A stretch of DNA of 64,000 nt from assembly GCA_028641055.1 (NCBI GenBank), contig CM054062.1:137186682-137250681 (forward strand), given 5' to 3'. The notes beneath the pieces were generated by a model, which saw only the letters and a list, made by a program, of their open reading frames with translations, was not told the DNA's origin and ran no database searches. The position numbers and the translations under genes are program-made. The number at the start of each line of letters is the position of its first letter. The stretch's first letter is position 1. Source of the stretch: Alopecurus myosuroides (lineage: Eukaryota > Streptophyta > Magnoliopsida > Poales > Poaceae). Positions 35,201 through 45,788 of this stretch are shown here, piece after piece.

Positions 35201-36271
35201 CATGCATCCACAAGATCCCTTGTAGCCAAAGCATATCAACACGGTTTCTTCTGGCTCACAGCCTTAGCAGACGCGGAACGCTTGGTGGCAAGCTGCGATG
35301 GATGTCAAAGGTACGCTCGCCAAATCCATGTGCCGGCTATGGAGTTGCAAACAATTCCTTTAACCTGGCCGTTTGCTGTTTGGGGCATGGACATGGTGGG
35401 CCCCTTCCACATGTCACCCTGCAAAAAGACCCATCTCTTGGTGGCTGTTGATAAATTTACCAAGTGGGTGGAAGTTATGCCAGTTACCAATTGTGAAGCA
35501 GTCACGGCAGTCAAGTTCCTAAAAAGAATCATCTACAGGTTTGGGTATCCTCACAGCATAATAACAGACAATGGAACTAACATGTCCCTTGGTGAGATGG
35601 AGAAATTATGTGGGAACAATGGAATCCGGGTTGACATAGCTTCAGTAGCCCATCCACAAGCTAATGGACAAGTGGAAAGGGAAAATCAGGAGTTACTTCG
35701 TGGATTAAAACCACGGCTGCGAGTCCCGTGCAACAGAGCTGCTCGCGCATGGGTTGAGGAGTTACCATCAGTGGTTTGGGGAATTAACACCACACCTAAC
35801 AGATCTACTCAGATGACACCGTTCTTCATGGTTTATGGTGTAGAGGCAGTATTGCCGAGTGATATCATTCATGATTCGCCTCGAGTGTCGGCTTACGTCG
35901 AGGTGGAGAACGAGAAGACCCGGCAGAACGCCGTGGATATGTTAGAAGAACACAGGGAACAAGCTTTGGAGAGATCAGCCATATACCGGCAGGATCTGAG
36001 GAGATATCATAGCCGGCGGGTTAAAACCCGGGTCTTCCAGGAAGGAGACCTGGTCCTGCGCCTGGTACAGTCAAAGAAAGGAAAACACAAGTTATCTCCA
36101 CCATGGGAGGGACCGTTTATTATAAGCCGGAATCTGCACAATGGATCGTATTACTTGATAGATGCAAGGGAAGAATCGGCTACTGTTAATGACACCGCTC
36201 ATACCACTTCATCTATGCAAGAAAGAGAAAGACCATGGAACGTGGCTCAGCTGCGTCCCTACTACACCTAG
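32239..36271 (+). pseudogene. Pol of element 2: protease, RT, dual RNase H, integrase
   Basis: The protease has VLMDGGSSINILY (about 32456). A TGA at 32644-32646 replaces the Arg codon CGA found in elements 1 and 3. RT follows from about 33060: HPDWLANPVLV, FLDAYSGYHQIKL and the active site HAYVDDVVIKT (about 33626). The RT-linked RNase H (about 34030-34440) lacks its first catalytic Asp (LYIAAGPRAVSAV). A second, archaeal-type RNase H follows (MHFDGSKQYEG, NNVAEYEAL, YGDSDLVVQQ; about 34480-34790) with its acidic residues present. One extra T in a T-run at about 34781 shifts the frame. Integrase (34800-36271) has the HHCC zinc motif (CGHHAST, CDGCQRY) and D-D-E residues (WGMDMVGPF, ITDNGTNM, QVEREN). 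Dual RNase H marks the Tat lineage. Confidence 0.92.
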
Positions 36272-37397
36272 AATAGACTAGGTTCACAAGTGGAATTACA
36301 CGATGTAACAGGCAGCAGGTTTTAGACGCACTCTTTTCCTATCCAGGGTAACTAAGGGGACTGGAGGGTTTTTAATGAGGCGGCTTGCTGACCTAACTTT
36401 TCTCATATCAATAAAGAGATGGTTAAACAAAATATTCCTTTCTGTGTGTTTTTTTTCAAGTTTTTCTGTTTCTGTTGTTTTCTATTCCAGGTAAGTGTTA
36501 TTTATTGTTCTTAATATATTAGTTTTTTCTAGTAAATTGCATATATCTAGGTCTTGGGGGATGATTGCTTGAATAGCACAGTTGCAAACCCAAAGACCCG
36601 ACCACGATGCCATTAGGTTATAAGGGTCGATTACTTGTAATAAGTACGGCTGCAAGCTTGTAACTGGACAATAGAGCCAAATTTTCTTGACTTTTCTTGC
36701 TTAAAGCTCAATGTGACTCGCACAAAAGTGGCATGCTTTGCTAGCGTGTAATTACAATCAGTCATGATGCCCAATGGGACTAGCCTGACCCTGTCTTTAT
36801 AGAGTTATAGCAGCATTGATCATCCACGCGAAAGCCGGCTTATAGTAAAAGAAGGTCAAAAGGGTCATCCAAACCACAAGTTATGCAGAGTACAAGGTTA
36901 ATAGCCGGAAACTCAAGATATATTAAACACAACTTCAAACTTACGTGAGCAGCTCTAGGTTTTGGGCCTTAGTAGAAACAATTTGTTCTTTTGAAAAAAT
37001 CCAACACCCTAGACTCAGAAATTCGGGCCTTGGGGACTTGGGAATTTGAAAAAAAGAAACAAATTATCTAGCTATTCAGCTCAAAAACCCAAAACTCCGA
37101 GTCTTGGGGGCTTGGGGACTTAGAAAAAGTCCACTTGTCAAAACCCTCGAGACCCGGAAACCGAGTCTCACAATAGGAAAAAGTGACAAAAAGTCGGAAA
37201 ACCAGCAATGAAATATCCAAAGATAGGAAATATTAAGATCATGCAAAAGGCCAGAAGGGCCACGAAAGCGATTAAGGTCTTTAACGTATTACAGACCGAG
37301 GTTGTAGTATCAAAAAGTGCACAGGCGCACTATCAAAAGAATAATTGTTTTAAAGGCCCATTGGCCGAATAAAGTGTTTGAGGAAGTAGGTGAAACT
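36272..37397. other. Noncoding stretch after pol of element 2, left of the Cassandra insertion
   Basis: Homologous to 44723-45788 in element 3 and to the reverse of 3470-4517 in element 1. It includes GGGGACTGGAGGG and GAGGCGGCTTGCTGACC soon after the stop, and GTGCACAGGCGCAC near the antisense gene end. No ORF. Confidence 0.6.
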
Positions 37398-37680
37398 TGT
37401 AACACCCCGGCCACCTTGTAGCCGGCGGGTGTCACCCCTGCTAGCTCTCTAGGATCTCTAGACTGGCCCCACAGACCAACACTAGTCTTTCCTGCGCACT
37501 TTGTCCTCACTCATGCGCACTCGGGAAGGACTTCCCGGCCGGTCACCCATCCTCATATTGCTCCAGGCCAAGCACGCTTAACACTGGAGTTCTTTCAATA
37601 TGAGCTTCCGGAAAAGAAGTTGCAACTTGTTGATATGAGTATCCTATTAATCCTATTGAGCCCTGCGCCAGGATCTCACA
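37398..37680 (-). repeat. Cassandra LTR, left copy
   Basis: The 5S-like segment spans about 37515-37620. CTAGCTCTCTAGGATCTCTA lies in the distal part. Confidence 0.9.
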
Positions 37681-37830
37681 TCCTTCCCCCCTTAGAAGAC
37701 CAACGCCCTCGTCGGTCAACCTACAGTCCCGGAACTTCCCCTCTTGGCACTCGTCTGTGCGCCCAGTGTCGGCACATGTCCCACATGTCCACCCACTGAC
37801 CCGCACACGCCCGTGTAACCGCGAGGGTCG

Positions 37831-37842
37831 GCTCTGATACCA
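37831..37842 (-). other. Cassandra primer binding site (initiator tRNA-Met)
   Basis: Minus-strand TGGTATCAGAGC, two bases from the LTR at 37845. Confidence 0.85.
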
Positions 37843-37844
37843 AA

Positions 37845-38127
37845 TGTAACACCCCGGCCACCTCGTAGCCGGCGGCTGTCACCCTTGCTAGCTCTCTAGG
37901 ATCTCTATACTGGCCCCACAGACCAACACTAGTCTTTCCTGCGCACTTTGTACTCACTCATGCGCACCCGGGAAGGACTTCCCGGTCGGTCACCCATCCT
38001 CATATTGCTCTAGGCCAAGCACGCTTAACACTGGAGTTCTTTCAATATGAGCTTCCGGAAAAGAAGTTGCAACTTGTTGATATGAGTATCCTATTAATCC
38101 TATTGAGCCCTGCGCCAGGATCCCACA
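37845..38127 (-). repeat. Cassandra LTR, right copy
   Basis: The 5S-like segment is at about 37962-38065. Same length as the left copy. Confidence 0.9.
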
Positions 38128-38175
38128 TCGCATTTGTTTTCTCCAACCAAGGGTTGTAAAAATATTTGTGGAACT
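38128..38175. other. 48-bp spacer between Cassandra and the large-LTR element
   Basis: CATTTGTTTTCTCCAACCAA resembles text inside the large LTR itself (near 52889, CATTTGGTTTTCTCCAACCA), so it may be a remnant of a related LTR. It ends in GAACT, the target-site duplication of the next element. Confidence 0.5.
38171..38175. repeat. Target-site duplication GAACT, left copy
   Basis: Matches 59255-59259 exactly. Confidence 0.8.
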
Positions 38176-39978
38176 TGTAACGCCCCGACCTCGGAACTAT
38201 GCAAAGTGTTGGATGTCACCGGTTACGATACCCGACTGAAGGTTACCAGGGTTACCATCCCCCAGGTTGAATCACATCAACAGGCGCGGCTCGGTCATGG
38301 ATCATCGGCCCACAACCCCTCAGTCATGACATAACGTCGGGCCCAACCAAGTTGCATAATAAAGAGATCAAGACTCGGAACAAACTGGCACATCACAGTC
38401 TCTACGACGCAAAGCATTTATATTTCAACTCTTAACAGAGAAAATATAGCATAAAACAATCAGAGGTCACTGACCCAACAATACAACAAGCGGAAGCAGG
38501 TATAGTTGTTCTAAACAACAAGAAACAAAATATGGCCTAAGAGGCCTGCAGATAAACAAGTCAGCGCCAGCTTGCTCCTAACCACCCCAGGCTGCCACCT
38601 GGAAAACCTAGACTACTTGTCGACGTCCACGAAGAAACCACCTTTGACTTTGGAGAAGTCCTCTGCTAGAATACAATAAAAATTCAACAAAGCAACGGTG
38701 AGTACAGGAGGCACTCGCAAGGTTACTAGAGCTATAGCTCGAATGAGGCTTTAGCAAGGCTATTTGGTAGTTGTTTTGCAGAAAGCCAGTTTTGTTTTAA
38801 AAGACCAACTTGGCAACGTCTATAAGAAGGTTTTGAAATGAGATAGAAATTGTAACTCTTTTCAGCTTCTAATCATTTCATCCACCAATCCAACATCACA
38901 CATGTCTACTCAAATTTTATTGTTCAGGTTCTCTATGATCTTATCGTCCATTCCCAAGCGTCCGTAACCGTGGATACGGCTTTTCGAAAAGATTAACCCT
39001 GCAGGGGTGTACTATTTTAACCACCAGTACCGTCCGGCTCCTTGCCTGATCATGCATGATCACATCCTCTTCCTGGGAGGCCGGCAGAGTGGGCGCGGTT
39101 ACAACCTTTGGCTTGCATGAATCTATCCCGGGATCATTGGTGAAGCGTAGTCTAGGTTCAGTGCCTCCGACACCCTGGACCGAGGCCACCATCCTAAACA
39201 CCACCGTCCTTGTTCGCAGCTCGTCCATCGTCTTCACGCACACGCAAATGGAAAGCTCAAATTAAAGGACCCCGGGCTACACCCTCACAAGTTAGTTGGT
39301 CGATAGGGAGTCCATATGTCCCACCGATGGAAGCACGCTCAGTCTTGGTTCAACAGGTAAATAACTCTCTCCTAGGGGCGTGAGTGGGGCAAAACACCAT
39401 CATTCACCGATGGCAACTCATCCACGCCAGTTAGCATTTTAATTGAAGACAACTGGTCTCCAACACATCCGGACATGATATAATATCTTCCAACCACGAT
39501 TCATTCATCGAACCCAAAGTCCTCAACTAAGCATGGCTAAGCAATTACATAGCATATAGCAGTATCTCGGGCCACACACAAGGTATGGATAATAGGAAGG
39601 GAAACATGTATTGGTGTCCGGAACAAAATGCAACTACTAGGAGAGTGTAGCCAAAACATTTGAATCAATGCAATATTATGGTGGAGAAAATACTTGAGGG
39701 AAAACATAGGTCAAGAGTGATGATCAAAGAAGTGGATTTACGCTTGCCTTGTTGAAATGACAGAGGTAGGAATCGTCGAAGAAGTTTGGTTGCACTTCAA
39801 CTACTCGATCTACCGAAGCACAACCGACCTCGGAAAGAAAACAACATAAATAACAAGAATACAACAGGTGCAATGCACACTCATGATGACATGACATTTT
39901 AATGCAGCTAAAAGATCATGGACATGATCATCAAGTTAAATGAGTGTCCCAAATAATTTTGCATTATTTGGCAACACA

Positions 39979-39983
39979 CATAT
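39979..39983. repeat. Target-site duplication CATAT, left copy (element 3)
   Basis: Paired with 50643-50647. The uninterrupted site is seen at about 56313-56330 in the partner LTR. Confidence 0.97.
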
Positions 39984-40463
39984 TGACGGGGGGATGATAA
40001 CTCGGTAGGCCATACACCAGGGAATAACCCGGCCCAAAGGACACTGCGCAGGATCCGGCTAAGGATAAGGAAACCTGTGAACGCCCAAGTTTGTAGGCCC
40101 GGCGACCCGGGTTGTGGGTTGTTGTAAAGGAAAGTTAGGGTTTGTGTGCCGTATCCGGGTAGGAACCAGGGTGCGCCTTGGGGAATAAGCCAGGGGGTAC
40201 GGGTGCTTTATAAACCGACCCCCAAGTCTAGTTTTAGATAGAGATCTAAGAACCCTAGCAATATCGTGTGATATCGAGCATCAAGTGTAATCCCAGAGTT
40301 GAGTTATTATATCAAGATCGGAAACTCGGCGACTTTGATTGCCGGCTACCAGATCGAATTGCACCATGTTTCCCTCTGAGGTAAACCCTCTCCCAAACGC
40401 CTGTGTCGTCTTGCCCCAAGATCAGTTACCCAAGGTAACATCTGCCGTGATTATCCCACGACA
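39984..40463 (+). repeat. 5' LTR of element 3
   Basis: Starts TGACGGGGGGATGATAAC and ends CACGACA. Telo-box TTAGGGTTT at 40135-40143, TATA-like CTTTATAAACC at about 40206-40216, gag ATG at 40366. Confidence 0.95.
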
Positions 40464-40689
40464 GTTGGCGCCCACCGTGGGGCCTGCGTCCAAAGGTGTT
40501 TACATCACGGGAGAAGCTCGGAAGGGCATGGAGAATCTGGTCGTTGGCGAAATCTACATCGACCACGAAGGAGAAAAGATGGTGGACGATTCCGGCTGGG
40601 GGCCAGAATCGGATCACCTCGAGTCCGGATCTATGGTGACGATCGGCCGGATCAACATCTTCATCGGCACGGTACGAACGACTAATTGA
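40366..40689 (+). pseudogene. Gag leader remnant of element 3
   Basis: ATG 40366 lies in the LTR; the frame crosses the PBS (QLAPTVGP) and runs to IFIGTVRTTN then stop at 40689. The main gag domain is missing: about 10 bp later the sequence resumes at the protease-proximal GQYHVHTTGTS found at about 32239 in element 2. The deletion removed roughly 2.5 kb relative to element 2. The leader is intact and could be translated as a peptide of about 107 residues. Confidence 0.8.
40466..40483 (+). other. Primer binding site, tRNA-Lys-like (element 3)
   Basis: TGGCGCCCACCGTGGGGC, two bases after the LTR end. Confidence 0.8.
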
Positions 40690-40704
40690 AAAGGACAATA
40701 TCAT

Positions 40705-43700
40705 GTGCATACTACAGGAACTTCCAGCAGGAACAAGGAGACATTAAAGCAAGCGGCAAACTCGGTTTCGTTGGCCGCGCCGGGATATCTCAGATGGGAG
40801 GAACAAGAGGTAACGTGGAGTAGAAAAGACCATCCGGAGAAAGTAGAGCGTCCAGGAGTCTTGGCATTGGTGGTTGCTCCACAGGTTAATGGTTACGAAT
40901 TGAAGAGGGTCCTGATGGACGGTGGAAGTAGCATCAACATCCTTTATTGGGAAACCTTCTTACGGATGAATCTCAAAGAGTCTCAGTTGCAAAAAAGTTC
41001 GACAATCTTTCATGGGATCGTGCCAGGTCACTCGGCAAGCCCCGAGGGAAGGATCACCTTGGAAGTCGCTTTTGGAGAATCGACGGATAATTATCGAGTT
41101 GAATGGCTCACGTTCGAGGTGGTCAAATTGCGCAGTCCTTATCACGCGCTGTTTGGGAGGCCGGCTTACGCCCAATTCATGGCTAGGCCGTGCTACGTGT
41201 ATTTGCAGCTGAAAATCCCGGGTCCTAAACGGACCATCACTATACATGGGAACCGGGATATAGCGGCCGAGTGTGACGAAGGAGATTCGGTTATGGCTGA
41301 GCAAGCATGCAGAAAGGAAGAACTCGAATACTACCGGTCTCAAGTAAATCCGGACGATAGAACAGCCTTGAAAAAGCCGAATACCGAGGATGAGAGAGTG
41401 AAATTCAAGGCAGCACAAGACACCAAGAATATAGATTTTGTCGAAGGGGATTCCACTAAGCAGTTTACCATAGGGTCTAACTTGGGAAAAGAGCAGGAGG
41501 AAGCGCTCGTGGAGTTTATTCGTTCGAATGCAGATGTGTTTGCCTGGACACCTAGCGACATGCCGGGTATCCCTACAGAACTGGCTGAGCACAGTTTGCA
41601 TGTGGATCCCAAGTCCAGGCCCGTGAAGCAAGGTTTGAGGAAAATGAATGAGGAAAGAAGGAAGGCTATAGGCGAAGAGATCGCTCGGCTATTGGCCGCC
41701 GGCTTTATCATGGAAGTATTTCACCCGGATTGGTTGGCTAACCCGGTTCTAGTGATGAAAAAGACCAATGAGTGGAGGATGTGCATTGATTTTACGAGTC
41801 TCAACAAACATTGCCCAAAGGATCCGTTCGCGCTACCAAGGATAGATCAGATTATAGACGCAGTAGCTGGAAGCGATCTGTTATGCTTCCTGGACGCGTA
41901 TTCCGGGTATCATCAGATTAAGCTCAAAAGGGAGGATTGGGAGAAAACATCATTCATAACCCCTTTTGGGGCCTTTTGTTATAAAACTATGACGTTTGGG
42001 TTGAAGAACGCTGGCGCAACTTACCAACGGTGTATTCAAAAGTGCTTTGAGGACCAAATCGGACGTAACGTCCATGCCTATGTGGATGATGTGGTCATCA
42101 AGACCAGGAAGGCGGAGACATTTATCGATGATCTAAAGGAGACGTTCAAAAACTTGAGGAGGTACCAGATGAAGCTTAACCCGACAAAGTGCGTGTTTGG
42201 AGTTCCAGCTGGGAAATTACTCGGCTTCATAGTTTCCGAGAGAGGAATCGAGGCAAACCCGGATAAAATCAAGGCCATCCAGAGTCTGAAAAAACCGGAA
42301 AATTTGAAGCATGTTCAAAAGCTCACGGGCTGCGTAGCAGCCTTGAGCCGATTCATATCCAGACTCGGAGAAAAAGCAATACCCTTGTACCGGCTCTTGC
42401 GGAAATCAGATAAGTTCGTGTGGGATCAAGAGGCGGACGAGGCATTTGAGGCACTAAAGAAGCAGTTATCTGAAGCACCAGTACTAGCGGCGCCGGGTCC
42501 TAAAGAGCCTATATTACTATATGTGGCAGCTGGCCCCCGAGCCGTCAGCGCAGTAGTTGTTGTGGAACGCAAAGAGGATGGGAAAGGATACCCGGTTCAG
42601 AGGCCGGTTTATTACGTCAGCGAGGTATTATCAGAAGCAAAGCAGCGCTATCCACATTGGCAAAAGTTGGTGTTCGGGGTCTTTATGGCCAGCCGGAAGC
42701 TGAAGCCGTATTTCCAAGAACATCCCATAACAGTGGTTAGTTCAATACCAATGTCGGATATCATCAGAAACTCGGACGCGACGGGAAGAATAGCCAAATG
42801 GGCGATAGAGATGGGGGATTATCACATCAACTACGAACCCAGGTCAGCAATCAAATCTCAAGCTTTAATTGATTTCGTTAACGACTGGACACATACAGGC
42901 ATGACTACAACGGTTCCAAATTCCGAGTCATGGATCATGCACTTCGATGGATCAAAGCAGTACGAGGGATCAGGAGCTGGGGTGGTGCTAACATCACCCA
43001 AAGGAGACAAATTGAGTTACGTACTACAAATTCACTTCGACTGTTCCAACAACGTGGCCGAGTATGAGGCCCTATTGCATGGCTTAAAGGTAGCCAAAGA
43101 GATGAACATCAAGAGGATACGATGCTTCGGAGATTCGGACCTTGTGGTACAGCAGGTGTCAGGAACGTGGGATAGAAAGGACGCAACTATGGCAGCATAC
43201 CGCAGGGAAGTTGATAGGGTTGCAGGATGTTTTTCCGGGTATGAGGTGGAGCATATAGACAGAAGAAAGAATGAGGCAGCCGACGCCCTCGCCAGACTCG
43301 GCTCGCGCAGAGAGCCGGTTCTGCCTAACGTTTTCCTGGACGAATTATGGCGACCATCAGTTAAAATCGAGTCAGAGGAGGAATTGGCAAATCAAGACCC
43401 GGATTCAGGACTCGTGGCCACTGTACGTACTATTCCCGAGTGGACAGAACCGTTTTTGGCCTACCTATCACGAGGCGAGTTACCACTAGCAGGAGGTATT
43501 AGCAAGGCAAATTTTGAGGCGAGCAAAGGGATATTCTATCATCAATGGGGAATTGTACAAGAGAAGTGCAGCAGGAGTCTTTTTGCGCTGCGTAGCGCCG
43601 GAAGAAGGCAGACAGATTCTAAAGGAAATCCATGAAGGCGACTGTGGACATCATGCGTCCACAAGGTCTCTTGTGGCTAAAGCTTATCGACACGGGTTTT

Positions 43701-44722
43701 TCTGGCTCACGGCCCTAGCGGATGCGGAACGATTGGTAGCAAGGTGTGACGGATGTCAAAGGTACGCTCGCCAAACCCATGTGCCGGCTATGGAGTTGCG
43801 GACTATCCCGTTAACTTGGCCGTTTGCTGTCTGGGGTATGGACATGGTTGGCCCCTTTCATATGTCACCATGCAAGAAGACACATCTTTTGGTGGCTATT
43901 GATAAGTTTACCAAGTGGGTTGAGGTTATGCCAGTTACTAATTGCGAAGCAGCTACAGCAGTCAAGTTCCTGAAAAGGATTATCTACCGGTTCGGGTATC
44001 CCCACAGCATAATTACCGACAATGGAACCAACATGTCCCTTGGTGAGATGGAGAAGTTCTGTGGCAACAATGGAATCCGGCTCGATGTTGCATCGGTAGC
44101 TCATCCGCAGGCCAATGGACAAGTGGAGAGGGCAAACCAAGAATTGCTTCGCGGATTAAAACCACGATTGCGAGTTCCCTGTGTCAGGGCTGCTGGTGCA
44201 TGGGTCGAAGAACTTCCTTCTGTGGTTTGGGGTATCAACACTACACCTAACAGATCCACTCAGATGACACCCTTCTTCATGGTCTATGGTGCGGAAGCTG
44301 TGTTACCGAGTGACATTATTCACGATTCACCGCGAGTATCAGCTTACGTCGAAGTAGAGAATGAAAAAACCCGGCAGGACGCCGTAGATATGTTAGAAGA
44401 GCAAAGAGAACAAGCCCTGGAAAGATCAGCCATATATCAGCAAGATCTACGGAGGTATCATAGCCGGCGCGTGAAAACCCGGGTATTCCAGGAAGGAGAC
44501 TTGGTTCTGCGCCTGGTACAGTCAAACGAAGGAAAACACAAATTATCACCACCATGGGAAGGACCATTTATCATAAGCCGGAATCTGCATAACGGATCAT
44601 ATTACTTGATAGATGCAAGGGAAGAGTCGGCTACAGTCAACGACACCGCACACACCACTTCATCTATGCAAGAAAGAGATAGACCATGGAACGTGGCTCA
44701 GCTACGTCCATATTATACTTAG
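40705..44722 (+). pseudogene. Pol of element 3: protease, RT, dual RNase H, integrase, one frameshift
   Basis: Open from 40705 to 43635 and from 43514 to 44722. Relative to element 2 there is one extra base at about 43488 (TTACCACTAGCAGG versus TTACCACCACAGG), between the second RNase H and integrase. Protease VLMDGGSSINILY, RT FLDAYSGYHQIKL and HAYVDDVVIKT, the altered first RNase H (LYVAAGPRAVSAV), an intact-looking second RNase H (MHFDGSKQYEG, NNVAEYEAL, FGDSDLVVQQ) and integrase (WGMDMVGPF, ITDNGTNM, QVERANQ) are all present. It lacks the stop and most other lesions of element 2, so RT and RNase H may be translatable, although no gag is upstream. Confidence 0.92.
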
Positions 44723-45788
44723 TAAAGACTATATTGGCAAGTGGAATTGCACGATGTAATAGGCAGCAGGTTTTCAGACGTACTCTTTTCCTATCCAGGG
44801 TACCTTTGGGGACTGGACGGGTTTTTAATGAGGCGGCTTGCTGACCTAGATTTTTCATATCAAGTAAAGAGATGGTTATCAAGAAAAGAGATGGTTGTTA
44901 TCAGGTTATGTACTCTCAGTACGATGCGTATATCTAGGTCTTGGGGGCTGGTCGCTTGAATAGCACAGTTACAAACTCAAAGACCCGGCCATGATGCCTA
45001 TGAGTTATAAGGGCCGATTACTTGCAAACGAGTACGGCTACAATCTTATAACCGGACAAAGAAGTCCAAATTTCTTGGCTATTCTTACTTAAGCTCGATG
45101 TGACTCGCATTAAAGTGGCATGATTTGTTCGCTTACGATGGCAGTTAGTCACGAAACCCGACGGGGCTTGGCTGGCTACGTCTTCGTATGGATGTAACAA
45201 CATGGTATCCACGCGAAAGCCGGCTTACAGTACAAGATAGTCAAAAGGGTCATCTAAACCACAGGTTATGCAGAGTACAAGGCTGAACAGCCGGAAACTC
45301 AACGACTATTAAGCATAACTTCAAAACCTATGTGAAATAACTCAGGGATCTTTGCGAAATTAACAGTAGGCAGTTTGTTCCCCTTTCAAGATCAAGTGTC
45401 CTAGACTCGGTGATCCGGGTCCGGTGGCTTGAAATCTTGAAAAGAGAAAAAGTGGCTTACTTGTATAATTGCAAAAACCCAAATATCCGAGTCTTGGGGA
45501 CTTGGGGACTTAGAAGCAAAATCCGCTTGTCAATACCCATGAGACCCGGAAATTGAGTTTTCACAAAAGGAACAATAAATAAAACCAGATATCGAGAACA
45601 GATGAGCTTAATAATGGATAAACTTAAAAAGGCCGGAACAGGTATCGAGTATATCAAGGCTTTAGCGTGCATTACAAAATCCTGGCGAAAAAATATCAAA
45701 GGTGCACAGGCGCACCACTCAAAATATAACTGTTTCAAAAAGTATGTTGACCGACTGGCGCCTAAGAAGAGGCATTAGAAACCATATA
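44723..45788. other. Noncoding stretch between pol and the antisense gene of element 3
   Basis: No ORF. Conserved with elements 1 and 2. The two transcripts converge here. Confidence 0.6.

Larger units (their letters stand above)
37398..38127 (-). mobile_element. Cassandra: Cassandra-type TRIM with 5S rRNA-like LTRs
   Basis: Two 283-bp direct repeats (37398-37680 and 37845-38127) enclose 164 bp. The minus strand shows PBS TGGTATCAGAGC next to one LTR and PPT CTAAGGGGGGAAGGA next to the other. LTR ends are TGTGAG...GTTACA on the minus strand. Each LTR holds a segment close to plant 5S rRNA, with GTTAAGCGTGCTTGG, GATGGGTGACC and GGGAAGTCC in the right order. This is the defining trait of Cassandra, whose LTRs carry a Pol III promoter. 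There is no coding capacity. The LTRs differ at 9 positions by eye (about 3.2%). No target-site duplication: the left flank is GAAACT and the right flank TCGCA. Confidence 0.93.

Noticed and set aside
37398..38127. Host 5S rRNA gene tandem
   Set aside because: The 5S-like parts are diverged and embedded in LTRs with PBS and PPT, which is the Cassandra layout.
40960..41631. 223-codon minus-strand frame opposite element 3 pol
   Set aside because: It lies antisense to the conserved protease-RT region and has no own start context or domain.
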